From Sandaracinobacteroides sp039808025 (GTDB lineage Bacteria > Pseudomonadota > Alphaproteobacteria > Sphingomonadales > Sphingomonadaceae): a stretch of DNA of 64,000 nt. A program made the translations under genes and the position numbers. Below, in pieces: positions 18,287-27,031 of this stretch. The stretch's first letter is position 1; each line of letters begins with the position of its first letter. The stretch covers positions 151,594 through 215,593 of the forward strand of contig JBDHSK010000005.1 of the NCBI GenBank assembly GCA_039808025.1. The letters run 5' to 3'. The notes below the pieces were generated by a model. That model was given only the letters and a program-made list of their open reading frames with translations. It had not been told where the DNA came from and did no database searches.

Positions 18287-18975
18287 CAGTGCTGGCCGTC
18301 GAGCTCGCGCGACATCAGGGCATGGAACGACGAGGAAAAGCCCTGCAGCCGGTCTTCCAGACGGCCGATGCGATGCAGCAGATGGTTGTAGCCGATGACG
18401 GCGGGGATGGCGGCGAACAGGCCGATGGCGGTTGCGAACAGCGCCTCGGCGATTCCCGGCGCCACCACGGCAAGGCTGGTGTTCTGGGTGGCGCCGATGT
18501 TGATGAAGGCGCGCATGATTCCCCAGACCGTGCCGAACAGCCCGACGAACGGCGCGACGGCGCCAACGGTTGCCAGCAGGCTCAGCCGGTCAGACAGATC
18601 AGAGATCGAGCGGTCGATGGAGGCGGCCATCACGGTGGCGAGGCGGGCGCGCACGCCCTCGCGGTCGATGTTGGTGCGGTTCTCGACCGAGGCCTGCCAT
18701 TCGCCCATGCCGGCGCGGAACAGTTCCGACGTGGGGTGGTCGCCCTTGCTGGCCGTCAGTTCGTCGAGGGATTTGGCCTTCCAGAAGCGTTGCTCGAAGG
18801 ATTTGGCTTCGCGCATGATCCGCGACAGCAGGCGCGAGCGTTCCAGAATGATCGCCCACGACCAGATCGAAGCCAGCAACAGGCCGATGATCACCGATTT
18901 GACCACGATGTCGGCCTGCAGGAACAGCGCCCACGGCGACATGGTTTCGGCGGTATTGAGAATGAGGTCGTTCAC
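18286..18975 (-). CDS. tolQ: Tol-Pal system proton-channel subunit TolQ
   Basis: MotA/TolQ/ExbB family. 229 residues with three transmembrane helices at about 25-45, 125-150 and 165-190. The conserved ATVGAVAPFVGLFGTVWGIM and GIAEALFATAIGLFAAIPAV blocks line the channel. It is the first gene of tolQRAB-pal and follows ybgC by 63 bp. Confidence 0.97.
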   Translation of the reverse strand: MNDLILNTAETMSPWALFLQADIVVKSVIIGLLLASIWSWAIILERSRLLSRIMREAKSFEQRFWKAKSLDELTASKGDHPTSELFRAGMGEWQASVENRTNIDREGVRARLATVMAASIDRSISDLSDRLSLLATVGAVAPFVGLFGTVWGIMRAFINIGATQNTSLAVVAPGIAEALFATAIGLFAAIPAVIGYNHLLHRIGRLEDRLQGFSSSFHALMSRELDGQH

Positions 18976-19038
18976 GAAATGCTCCGGCTGAGGCTCCGGG
19001 ATAGGTGTTCGGGGTTTACGTCAAATGAACGGGACGGC

Positions 19039-19500
19039 TCAAGTCGTCGCCACCAGCGGCTGGAAGGCAGCCAGCCAGGCCTCGGGCTGGCGTCGTGGCC
19101 GCCCGGAGGAAGAGAGGAATCCGGCGCGCACCGTCGCGCTGGTCAGAACTTCGGTGTTGCGCCAGATGGTCTGGTCCATGTCGATGCTGGCAGCACGCAC
19201 CGCAAGGCAGCGGGTTTCCACCACCAGCGCGTCGCCAAGGCGGGCAGGACGTCGATAGCGGATGGCAAGGTCGGCCACCGCATAAAAGCCCTCGCCGGCC
19301 TGTTGGGCTGCCCACTGGTCGATGCCGAGCATGGCGAGCAGATCCGAACGGGCGCGCTCCATATAGCGCAGATAATTGGCATGATAGACGAGGCCCGACA
19401 GGTCGGTGTCCTCGTAATAGATGCGAACCGGGTAACGATGGCAGCCGTGACTGAACTGCCCGCCGGCAGGCGCGGGGCCTGCCGGCGGCTGGCTGTTCAT
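19039..19500 (-). CDS. ybgC: tol-pal-associated acyl-CoA thioesterase YbgC
   Basis: Hot-dog-fold thioesterase, 153 residues from MNSQPPAGPAPAGGQFSHGC. The active-site segment YPVRIYYEDTDLSGLVYHANYLR, split here as YYEDTDLSGLVYHANYLRYM, carries the catalytic aspartate and the H-A-N-Y motif of the 4-hydroxybenzoyl-CoA thioesterase family. Its position directly before tolQ matches many proteobacteria, where it acts in phospholipid or acyl-carrier metabolism. The ATG at 19500 shares its A with the rplS stop (TGATG); the open frame continues upstream only as the shadow of rplS. Confidence 0.94.
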   Translation of the reverse strand: MNSQPPAGPAPAGGQFSHGCHRYPVRIYYEDTDLSGLVYHANYLRYMERARSDLLAMLGIDQWAAQQAGEGFYAVADLAIRYRRPARLGDALVVETRCLAVRAASIDMDQTIWRNTEVLTSATVRAGFLSSSGRPRRQPEAWLAAFQPLVATT

Positions 19501-19892
19501 CAGGCCTCGGCGGCTTCGCTGGCCGCCGGACGGACGTCGCGGCGCTCGGCGATCCGCGCCGACTTGCCCGAGCGGCCGCGCAGATAATAGAGCTTGGCGC
19601 GGCGGACGGCGCCACGGCGCACCACCTCGATGCCTTCGATCGACGGCGAGTAAAGCGGGAACACCCGTTCCACGCCTTCGCCAAAGCTGATCTTGCGCAC
19701 GGTGAAACTGGAGCCGATGCCCTTGTTCGAGCGGGCGATGCACACGCCTTCGAACTGCTGGACGCGGGTGCGCTCACCTTCCTTCACCTTGACGCCCACC
19801 CGCAGGGTGTCGCCGGCGCGGAAATCGGGAACGGCGCGCGCTTCCTTCAGCTTGGCAATCTGTTCGGCTTCGATCTGTTGCAACAGGTTCAT
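19500..19892 (-). CDS. rplS: 50S ribosomal protein L19
   Basis: 130 residues beginning MNLLQQIEAEQIAKLKEARA, then the L19 core FRAGDTLRVGVKVKEGERTR, GEGVERVFPLYSPSIEGIEV and RRAKLYYLRGRSGKSARI, with a short Ala/Glu-rich tail. It sits at the 30S-50S interface. The ATG at 19892 overlaps the trmD stop by 4 bp; upstream in-frame methionines are inside trmD. Confidence 0.97.
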   Translation of the reverse strand: MNLLQQIEAEQIAKLKEARAVPDFRAGDTLRVGVKVKEGERTRVQQFEGVCIARSNKGIGSSFTVRKISFGEGVERVFPLYSPSIEGIEVVRRGAVRRAKLYYLRGRSGKSARIAERRDVRPAASEAAEA

Positions 19893-20614
19893 TCTTCGGT
19901 TCCTTTGCCTCTTGGGGGCGGGTTGGATACGCCAGAGGGCGGCCCGACAAGGTCCGGTCGCCATAGCCTCGTGTCTTCGAGGGCGCGGCGTTGCCGCCAT
20001 GCCCGGATCTTCCCATGGTCGCCCGAGGTCAGTACCTCGGGTATCGCATGCCCCTCCCACACGGCAGGTCGGGTGTAGTGCGGATATTCGAGGAGGCCGC
20101 TTTCAAAGCTTTCCTCGTCGCCGCTGGAAGCCGCGCCCATTACCCCCGAAAGCAGGCGGATGCAAGCGTCGAGCAGCAGGATGGCCCCAGGCTCGCCGCC
20201 CGACAGGATGATGTCGCCCACCGACAGCGGCTCGATGGCGCGGCCGGCAAAGATGCGCTCGTCGAATCCCTCGAAGCGCCCGCACAAAAGGGTAACGCCT
20301 GAGCCTTCCGCCAGTTGGCGCACCCGGCTCTGGGTGATGCGCGGGCCGCGCGGTGTCAGGGCGATGACCGGAGCGTCGAGGCGCGCGCGGGCGAAATCGA
20401 TGGCGCCCGCCAGCACATCGGCTTTCAGAACCATTCCGGGGCCGCCACCCGCCGGCGTGTCATCGACGCTGCGGTGCCTGTCGGTTGCGAAGTCGCGCAA
20501 CTGCACGGTCTCGAGCGCCCAGCGCCCGTCGGCCAGCGCCCGGCCGGCCAGCGAATGGCCAAGCGGCCCCGGGAACATCTCGGGGTACAAGGTGATGACC
20601 TGGGCGCGCCACAT
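19889..20614 (-). CDS. trmD: tRNA (guanine-N1-)-methyltransferase
   Basis: Methylates G37 of tRNAs with a G at position 36, preventing +1 frameshifts. 241 residues from MWRAQVITLYPEMFPGPLGH. The SPOUT trefoil-knot blocks are present: DDTPAGGGPGMVLKAD, LLCGRFEGFDER, SVGDIILSGGEPGA and LLEYPHYTRP. A methionine 6 codons upstream (20632) is also possible but would overlap rimM by 13 bp; the start at 20614 has GGGG nine bases before it and leaves a 5 bp gap. Confidence 0.96.
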   Translation of the reverse strand: MWRAQVITLYPEMFPGPLGHSLAGRALADGRWALETVQLRDFATDRHRSVDDTPAGGGPGMVLKADVLAGAIDFARARLDAPVIALTPRGPRITQSRVRQLAEGSGVTLLCGRFEGFDERIFAGRAIEPLSVGDIILSGGEPGAILLLDACIRLLSGVMGAASSGDEESFESGLLEYPHYTRPAVWEGHAIPEVLTSGDHGKIRAWRQRRALEDTRLWRPDLVGPPSGVSNPPPRGKGTEE

Positions 20615-20619
20615 GGCGA

Positions 20620-21174
20620 CTACCCCAGCCATTCCGGCGCAACGGTGACATGTTCGCCCACATCCGTAACGGCAGCGGGAATAAGTGGCACCAGCACCGA
20701 ACCGCCGGAATCCAGTGCCACGTCGAGCAGATCGGACGCTCCGAAATTCTCGACGCCGGTCACCGTTCCGACGCGAAGGCCCTCTGGGTTGAGAACGGCA
20801 AGCCCCAGCAGATCGTGCCAGTAATATTCACCCGGCCCCAGCGGCGGCAGGCTGGCCCTCGGCACCGTCAGCAGCGTGCCACGCAGGGCCTCGGCGGCGC
20901 TGCGGTCTGTGATTTCGGCAAAGCGGGCGACAGCACCCTGAGGGCCGGAGCGAACCGCCGCCAGTGTCAGCGCCCGGCCGCCGGCGTCGAAAAGGCGGTG
21001 CTGCCTCAGGCTGTCGATCCCGTCGGTGAACAGTTTCAGCCGCACCTCGCCGGTGATGCCATGGGCGCCAGTGATGGCGGCTATCACTACTGGCCGGGCG
21101 CCTGCGCCTGTGGCCGCCTCCGGCGGTGGTGCGCCCGCTCCAGCGGCATTTCCCACCGGGCGGGCGTTGGACAT
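20620..21174 (-). CDS. rimM: ribosome maturation factor RimM
   Basis: 16S rRNA processing factor that binds ribosomal protein S19 during 30S assembly. 184 residues: an Ala/Gly/Pro-rich N-terminal extension of about 28 residues, the RimM N domain (VVIAAITGAHGITGEVRLKL), and a C-terminal PRC-barrel (YYWHDLLGLAVLNPEGLRVG). It lies in the standard order rpsP-rimM-trmD-rplS, 2 bp after rpsP. Confidence 0.95.
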   Translation of the reverse strand: MSNARPVGNAAGAGAPPPEAATGAGARPVVIAAITGAHGITGEVRLKLFTDGIDSLRQHRLFDAGGRALTLAAVRSGPQGAVARFAEITDRSAAEALRGTLLTVPRASLPPLGPGEYYWHDLLGLAVLNPEGLRVGTVTGVENFGASDLLDVALDSGGSVLVPLIPAAVTDVGEHVTVAPEWLG

Positions 21175-21176
21175 GC

Positions 21177-21593
21177 TCAGGCCTCGGCAGTTTCAGCCGG
21201 TGCTTCGGCCGGTGCTTCGGCGGCGGCCGCAGCTTCCGCCGCAGCTTCTGCTGCTTCGGCTTCCTTTTGCGCCTTCATTTCCAGCCGTTCCTTGGCCTTG
21301 GCGCCAGGCTGGGCCTTGTTGGGGTTGTTGCGGGGGGCACGGGTCAGCAGGCCGGCAGCGTCGAGGAAGCGGGCGACGCGGTCGCTGGGCTGGGCGCCCA
21401 CCGTCAGCCAGTGCTTTGCCCTCTCGGCATCGAGAGTTACGCGTTCGGCGGAATCCTTGGGCAGCAGCGGGTTGTAGGTGCCCAGCTTCTCGATGAAGCG
21501 GCCATCGCGCGGGGCGCGGCTGTCGGCGACGACGATGCGGTAGAAGGGGCGCTTCTTGGCGCCGCCGCGCGACAGGCGGATGGAAAGTGCCAT
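21177..21593 (-). CDS. rpsP: 30S ribosomal protein S16
   Basis: 138 residues. The S16 fold is residues 1-85 (SIRLSRGGAKKRPFYRIVVA, DGRFIEKLGTYNPLLP). The remaining 50 residues are an Ala/Glu-rich, probably helical, low-complexity extension (AQKEAEAAEAAAEAAAAAEA) common in alphaproteobacterial S16. It is first of the rpsP-rimM-trmD-rplS operon, with a 103 bp leader to ffh that contains the 11 bp-period repeat at 21,615-21,645. Confidence 0.97.
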   Translation of the reverse strand: MALSIRLSRGGAKKRPFYRIVVADSRAPRDGRFIEKLGTYNPLLPKDSAERVTLDAERAKHWLTVGAQPSDRVARFLDAAGLLTRAPRNNPNKAQPGAKAKERLEMKAQKEAEAAEAAAEAAAAAEAPAEAPAETAEA

Positions 21594-21614
21594 GGGTGTC
21601 AGTCTCTCTTTCTA

Positions 21615-21645
21615 ATCTGGTTCAAATCCGGTTCTGATCTGGTCT
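21615..21645. repeat. three 9-mers at 11 bp period in the rpsP leader
   Basis: ATCTGGTTC (21615-21623), ATCCGGTTC (21626-21634) and ATCTGGTCT (21637-21645) recur with an exact 11 bp spacing, 22-53 bp upstream of the rpsP ATG. On the coding strand they read AGACCAGAT, GAACCGGAT, GAACCAGAT. A helical-turn period suggests a protein-binding array or simply a small duplication. Confidence 0.4.
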
Positions 21646-21696
21646 TGATTACTGCTATGCGGGTTGGGTTATCATCATCGGAACAGGGGGCAGTGG

Positions 21697-23178
21697 TCAG
21701 CGCTTCCTGAAGGGAAAGCCGGGGGGCAGGCCTCCGGGCAGTTTGGGCATTCCACCGGGCATTCCACCGGGCAATCCGGGCAGGCCACCACCTGCCATCC
21801 CGCCCGCGCTGCCGTCCATGCCCGATAGATCCGGCATGGCCCCGCCGCCAAACAGTTTGCCCAGTGCCCCAAGCCCGCCCATCTTCTTCAGCCGCTTCAT
21901 CGCCGTTTCCATTTCGGTGTGCATTTTCAGCAGCTTGTTTACTTCCTGCACGGTTACACCGGCGCCGTTGGCAACCCGGATCTTGCGGCGGGCGTTCATC
22001 AGGCCGGGGTTGGCGCGTTCTTTGGGTGTCATCGACAGGATGATCGCCTCGAGCCGCGACAGCGACTTGTCGTTGACACGGCCGGATTTCATCGCCTCCT
22101 GTGCCTTGGCCATGCCCGGAAGCATTCTGGCAAGCGCTCCCAGCCCGCCCATCTTTTTCATCTGCTGGAACTGGGCGCGCAGGTCGTTCAGGTCGAACTT
22201 GCCCTTGGCAAGCTTGGTGGCCATCGCCTCGGCGTCGGCGATGTCGATGGTTTCGGCGGCGCGCTCCACCAGGCTCACCACGTCGCCCATGCCCAGAATG
22301 CGGCCGGCGGCGCGCTCGGGATGGAAGGCCTCGATCTCGTCGATCTTTTCGCCGGTGCCGGCGAACTTGATCGGCTTTCCGGTGATGAAGCGCATCGACA
22401 GCGCCGCGCCACCGCGGGCGTCGCCATCCATCCGCGTCAGCACCACGCCGGTCAGCGGCACTTCGGCGCCAAAGCGGGTGGCGACGTTGACGGCATCCTG
22501 CCCGGTCAGTGAATCGACCACCAGCAGCGTTTCGACCGGTTTGGCCTCGGCGGAGACCGCCTTCATTTCGGCCATCAGCGCCTGATCGACATGCAGCCGC
22601 CCGGCGGTATCCAGCATCAGCACGTCAAAGCCCTGCAACCGTGCGGCCTGCAGGGCACGGCGGGCGATGTCGACCGGCTGCTGACCTGCCACCACCGGCA
22701 GGGTGGCAACGCTGATCTGTTCGCCCAGAATGCGCAACTGGTCTTGTGCGGCGGGGCGGTTGACGTCGAGCGACGCCATCAGCACCTTCTTGCCGCGCTT
22801 TTCCTTCAGCAGCCGGGCGATCTTGGCTGTGGTCGTGGTCTTGCCCGACCCTTGCAGCCCCACCATCATGATGACGGCAGGCGGGGTGACGTTGAGGTCG
22901 AGGTCGACATTCTCGCCGCCCAGCGTTTCCACCAGCACGTCGTTGACGATCTTGACCACCTGCTGGCCCGGGGTCACCGATTTCAGCACTTCGTGGCCGA
23001 TGGCGCGCGTGGTGGCGCGATCGATGAAATCCTTGACGACGGGCAGCGCCACATCGGCTTCCAGAAGGGCGATGCGCACCTCGCGCATGGCGGCGCGCAC
23101 TTCCAGCTCGTTCAGGGCGCCGCGGCCGCGCAGCTTGTCGAAGACGCCCGACAGGCGTTCAGACAGGCTTTCAAACAT
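21697..23178 (-). CDS. ffh: signal recognition particle protein Ffh
   Basis: GTPase that targets nascent membrane proteins to FtsY. 493 residues: N domain (1-95), G domain with P-loop GLQGSGKT (107-114), DTAGR and TRMDGDARGGAAL, then the methionine-rich M domain (from about 330, MKKMGGLGALARMLPGMAKA) and a Gly/Met/Pro-rich tail. Normal length. It heads the long minus-strand cluster and is divergent from amn. Confidence 0.97.
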   Translation of the reverse strand: MFESLSERLSGVFDKLRGRGALNELEVRAAMREVRIALLEADVALPVVKDFIDRATTRAIGHEVLKSVTPGQQVVKIVNDVLVETLGGENVDLDLNVTPPAVIMMVGLQGSGKTTTTAKIARLLKEKRGKKVLMASLDVNRPAAQDQLRILGEQISVATLPVVAGQQPVDIARRALQAARLQGFDVLMLDTAGRLHVDQALMAEMKAVSAEAKPVETLLVVDSLTGQDAVNVATRFGAEVPLTGVVLTRMDGDARGGAALSMRFITGKPIKFAGTGEKIDEIEAFHPERAAGRILGMGDVVSLVERAAETIDIADAEAMATKLAKGKFDLNDLRAQFQQMKKMGGLGALARMLPGMAKAQEAMKSGRVNDKSLSRLEAIILSMTPKERANPGLMNARRKIRVANGAGVTVQEVNKLLKMHTEMETAMKRLKKMGGLGALGKLFGGGAMPDLSGMDGSAGGMAGGGLPGLPGGMPGGMPKLPGGLPPGFPFRKR

Positions 23179-23394
23179 CAGGCGCGCACTCCGTTCACAC
23201 GATCACTTTCAGGCAGCGATTGCATCCAACGCAAAACGCGCCGGCGGGCGAAACTCGCTGACCGGCGGGCATCCGTAGACGCTTCAGTTGTGGCGCGCCA
23301 TTGGCAGCTATGCGGCTGGTTGTCAACGGCGGGCAGCGCAGAGCCGTGGCAGTTGCGGCGCTGTCACGCTGCTGTCATCTTGACAGGCAAAGGC

Positions 23395-24900
23395 ATGGCA
23401 ATGAACGAGACACCTACGAACATCGCCGATGGGCAGGCCGGCCAGACGGCCATCCAGCAGGCCGCCCATGCTGTCGTCGATCAGCTGGAAGCCATGCATG
23501 CCAGGGCCGTTGCCAATCTGCGCGCCAGTCTCGCCGGCTATCTGGCCAGCGGCCGCACCCCGGACGCCGGGGCCCGTGCCGCCGGCCTGTTCTGCTATCC
23601 GGAACTGCTGGTTACGTGGGATGGCCGACAGGGCAATTCGCGGTTGTCGCGCGCCTTTGGCCGCCTGAGCCTGCCGGGGCAATATGCCGTAACCATCACC
23701 CACCCCGAATGGTTTCGCCGCTATCTTACCGAGCAGATGGGGCTGCTTATGGCCGATTTCGGAGTGGTGTTCACGGCGCGGTCGTCATGCATCGAGATTC
23801 CCTTTCCCTATGTGCTCGATGGCGCCGAAGGGCTTGAGCTTGACGCAACGGCGGCGCGGGCGCTGGCCCGGCATTTCCCCACAACCGAACTGAAGCATAT
23901 CGGCGACGAAGTGCCCGACGGGCTGTGGGAACAACCGCCCGACGAACCGCGACCGCTGGCGCTGTTCGATGCCCCGCGCGTCGATTTCTCGCTGGCCCGC
24001 CTGAAACATTATACCGGAACGCCTGCCAATCACTGCCAGCCCTTTGTGCTGTTCACCAACTATCATCGTTATGTCGACGAGTTTCTGCGCTGGGCCTGTG
24101 CTGAACTGAAGGCGGCGGACAGCCGCTATACCGCTCTGTCGTGCCCGGGGGGCAGCGTGCTCGATGCTGCCAGCGCCTCGCCCGAGGCGGCGCGCAGCAA
24201 CGGCGACTGGCGACGCCATCAGATGCCGGCCTGGCACCTGATGGCGGCCGACGGGCAGGGTGTTACGCTGGTAAATATCGGCGTCGGACCTTCGAACGCC
24301 AAGACCATCACCGATCATCTGGCGGTGTTGCGGTCGACCGCCTGGGTGATGATCGGCCATTGCGGCGGCCTGCGTTCCAGCCAGGCGATCGGCGACTATG
24401 TGCTGGCCCATGCCTATCTGCGCGACGACCATGTGCTTGATGACATATTGCCGCCAGAAATTCCCATTCCGGTGATCGCCGAGGTGCAGCTGGCGCTGGC
24501 CGAGGCGGCAAGCACCGTCACCGGGCTGGATGCCCGCTCGCTGAAACCGCGCCTGCGCACCGGCACGGTGGTGACGACCGACGACCGCAACTGGGAACTG
24601 CGCTACGGGCTTTCGGCGCGGCGCTTCAACCAGAGCCGGGCGGTGGCGGTAGACATGGAATCCGCAACGATCGCAGCGCAGGGATATCGGTTCCGGGTGC
24701 CCTATGGCACCTTGCTGTGCGTGTCCGACAAGCCGCTCCACGGCGAGATCAAGCTGCCGGGGCAGGCTAACCGCTTTTACGAAGGGGCGATATCCGAGCA
24801 TCTGCAGATCGGCATTCAGACGATCGAACATCTGCGCGCCGAAGGGGCGCGCCTGCACAGCCGCAAGCTCAGAGCTTTCGACGAACCCCCGTTCCGCTAG
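23395..24900 (+). CDS. amn: AMP nucleosidase
   Basis: Hydrolyses AMP to adenine and ribose 5-phosphate, regulating the adenylate pool. 501 residues. The N-terminal Amn-specific regulatory domain (about 20-180) includes FGRLSLPGQYAVTITHP, and the C-terminal phosphorylase-like domain (about 250-480) has VNIGVGPSNAKTITDHLAVL, MIGHCGGLRSSQ and AVAVDMESATIAAQG with the catalytic acidic residue. The frame is open far upstream opposite ffh, but family similarity begins here. ATG 23395 or 23401 are both possible, with AGG just upstream. It is divergent from ffh across 216 bp and is the last clearly core gene. Confidence 0.93.
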   Translation: MAMNETPTNIADGQAGQTAIQQAAHAVVDQLEAMHARAVANLRASLAGYLASGRTPDAGARAAGLFCYPELLVTWDGRQGNSRLSRAFGRLSLPGQYAVTITHPEWFRRYLTEQMGLLMADFGVVFTARSSCIEIPFPYVLDGAEGLELDATAARALARHFPTTELKHIGDEVPDGLWEQPPDEPRPLALFDAPRVDFSLARLKHYTGTPANHCQPFVLFTNYHRYVDEFLRWACAELKAADSRYTALSCPGGSVLDAASASPEAARSNGDWRRHQMPAWHLMAADGQGVTLVNIGVGPSNAKTITDHLAVLRSTAWVMIGHCGGLRSSQAIGDYVLAHAYLRDDHVLDDILPPEIPIPVIAEVQLALAEAASTVTGLDARSLKPRLRTGTVVTTDDRNWELRYGLSARRFNQSRAVAVDMESATIAAQGYRFRVPYGTLLCVSDKPLHGEIKLPGQANRFYEGAISEHLQIGIQTIEHLRAEGARLHSRKLRAFDEPPFR

Positions 24901-25393
24901 GGAAGCAGGCCTGCACCCGCAGCGGCATTTCGCCTGACACGGCTGTCGGCATTTCTGTCTGCCATTTTCAATGATTTATGCAATGGTCTGGGGGAACTGA
25001 ATCCCGTAGTCCCTGATGTGGTGCCCCAAACAGGACGAAAGCGACGAATATGAATCGCCGGTTCCCCTACGCTAAGGCCGCATTTCCCCGCATCGTGCCG
25101 CCGATTGTCGTCGCGAAGCGCCATAGCTACGCGCCTACCAACCGCCATGAGAGAATCAGGATCAGGGGATAGCGCCGTCATTGCAGGATGTACCGGCTCA
25201 GTATCGCTGGACCCGGAATGACCGTGTGATGGCAGAGCCTGCCATCTCAAAGGCGTCATAAGGATTGCGGGTCTTTCCGGTATTCAAGGAAATGAGACGA
25301 GTTGTTGTCTTATCAGGCCATGCACGACCGTGAGAAAGGAAGCAGCGCATGGCGCCAGGCGCCGCACGCTGCCCCTTCAACCAGAAACGCTGT
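24901..25393. other. intergenic region at the core/accessory junction
   Basis: 493 bp between the amn stop and the catalase stop. No tRNA or intact gene was found. It contains a perfect inverted repeat GATGGCAG-AGC-CTGCCATC at 25228-25246 and the catalase terminator hairpin at 25345-25369. Gene content changes from housekeeping to cargo across this stretch, so it may hold the left element boundary, but no attachment repeat can be proven without the other end. Confidence 0.45.
25345..25369 (-). terminator. probable terminator of the catalase gene
   Basis: A GC-rich hairpin (on the minus strand GCGTGCGGCGCC, one-base loop, GGCGCCATGCGC) with one mismatch and two wobble pairs, followed on that strand by TGCTTCCTTTCT. 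It starts 25 bp after the catalase stop codon. Confidence 0.5.
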
Positions 25394-26866
25394 CTATGCC
25401 GTCACACCCAGCGCCGCCGCCACGCCCGCGCCATAAGCAGGATCGCAGCGGGTGCAATTATCGATATGGCGCTGCTTGATGAAATCCGGCGCATCGCCCA
25501 TCGCCCGCGCGGTGTTATCGAACAGCACCTGTTGCTGCTGGGCGCTCATCTGCTGGAACAGCTTGCGCGGCTGCGTGAAATAATCGGCGTCATCCTCGCG
25601 ATAGTTCCAATGCGCCGCGTCTCCGCTGATCCGCAGCGGCGGTTCGCCATAATCGGGCTGCTGCTGCCACTGGCCGAAGCTGTTCGGCTCGTAATGCGGG
25701 CGGCTTCCATAATTGCCATCCATCCGGCCAGCCCCGTCGCGGTGGTTGCTCATCACCGGGCAGCGCGCGGCGTTCACCGGAATCTGGTGATAGTTCACCC
25801 CAAGCCGATAGCGCTGCGCGTCGGCATAGTTGAACAGCCGCGCCTGCAGCATCCGGTCGGGCGAGGCGCCGATACCCGGCACCAGATTGGAAGGCGCGAA
25901 GGCGCTCTGCTCCACATCCGCGAAGAAATTCTCCGGGTTGCGGTTCAGTTCGAACTCGCCCACCTCGATCAGCGGATAATCCGCCTTGTACCAGACCTTG
26001 GTCAAATCGAAGGGATGGAAACGATAGGTCTCCGCCTCCGCCTCGGGCATGATCTGGACGAACATCTTCCACTTGGGAAAATCGCCGCGCTCGATCGCTT
26101 CGTAAAGATCGCGCTGATGCGATTCACGGTCGCCGCCAGCGATCGCGGCGGCCTCTGCATCGGTCAGGTTCTCGATACCCTGCTGGGACTTGAAGTGGAA
26201 CTTCACCCAGAAGCGCTCGCCCGTCTCGTTCCAGAAGCTGTAGGTGTGGCTGCCGAACCCGTGCATGTGGCGATAGCTTTTCGGAAGGCCGCGATCGGAC
26301 ATGACGATCGTCACCTGATGGAAGGCTTCGGGCAGCAGCGTCCAGAAATCCCAATTGTTGGTGGCGCTGCGCATATTGGTGCGCGGATCGCGCTTCACCG
26401 CCTTGTTGAGATCGGGGAACTTGCGCGGATCGCGCAGGAAAAAGACGGGCGTGTTGTTGCCCACCATGTCCCAATTGCCTTCCTCGGTGTAGAATTTCAG
26501 CGCAAAGCCGCGAATGTCGCGCTCGGCATCGGCCGCGCCGCGCTCGCCCGCCACGGTGGTGAAGCGCGCGAACATCTCCGTTTTCTTGCCGACTTCGGAG
26601 AATATCTTCGCCCGCGTGTAGCGGCTGATATCGTTGGTGACCGTGAAGGTGCCGAACGCGCCCGATCCCTTGGCGTGCATGCGCCGCTCGGGAATGACCT
26701 CGCGCACAAAATTGGCGAGCTTCTCGTTGAGCCACACATCCTGCGCCAGCAGCGGGCCGCGCGGACCGGCGGTGAGACTGTCCTGATTGTCGGGAACGGG
26801 CGCGCCAAAAGCGGTTGTCAAGTGAGACACAGGGCACTGGCCGGCATCGGGGTGCGTCTTGGTCAT
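25394..26866 (-). CDS. katA: monofunctional heme catalase
   Basis: Dismutates hydrogen peroxide to water and oxygen. 490 residues, the small-subunit class. The catalytic histidine is H64 in RRMHAKGSGAFG, the distal asparagine lies in MVGNNTPVFF (N137), and the proximal heme tyrosine is Y347 in RLFNYADAQR. The start at 26866 has an AGGAG eight or nine bases upstream; the frame runs 16 codons further, but those lack family similarity. It stands alone, with a terminator at 25345-25369. It is the first gene of the accessory half, and a stress-defence cargo role is plausible. Confidence 0.96.
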   Translation of the reverse strand: MTKTHPDAGQCPVSHLTTAFGAPVPDNQDSLTAGPRGPLLAQDVWLNEKLANFVREVIPERRMHAKGSGAFGTFTVTNDISRYTRAKIFSEVGKKTEMFARFTTVAGERGAADAERDIRGFALKFYTEEGNWDMVGNNTPVFFLRDPRKFPDLNKAVKRDPRTNMRSATNNWDFWTLLPEAFHQVTIVMSDRGLPKSYRHMHGFGSHTYSFWNETGERFWVKFHFKSQQGIENLTDAEAAAIAGGDRESHQRDLYEAIERGDFPKWKMFVQIMPEAEAETYRFHPFDLTKVWYKADYPLIEVGEFELNRNPENFFADVEQSAFAPSNLVPGIGASPDRMLQARLFNYADAQRYRLGVNYHQIPVNAARCPVMSNHRDGAGRMDGNYGSRPHYEPNSFGQWQQQPDYGEPPLRISGDAAHWNYREDDADYFTQPRKLFQQMSAQQQQVLFDNTARAMGDAPDFIKQRHIDNCTRCDPAYGAGVAAALGVTA

Positions 26867-27031
26867 GGACAAACTCTCCTCGAAGTGACCAGCAAGCGTA
26901 GGGGCGATCGTCATTAATCACAATCATCAAGAGCAGATATATCGATGCAGAAGAGGAACGCGCGGACTTATCGGCCGTAGATTTTACAACAGCCAGTTAA
27001 CCGTTTTTCATGCGCTGTGGGGTCTCGCCGT

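Noticed and set aside
22591..23394. A 268-codon upstream extension of the AMP nucleosidase gene
   Set aside because: It lies opposite ffh and shows no Amn similarity; the family match starts near 23395.
24901..25393. A tRNA or tmRNA attachment gene at the island edge
   Set aside because: No cloverleaf, T-loop GTTCGAATC-type motif or CCA end could be found on either strand.
25349..26917. A 522-codon open frame on the plus strand
   Set aside because: It is the antisense of catalase, whose catalytic residues are all present on the other strand.
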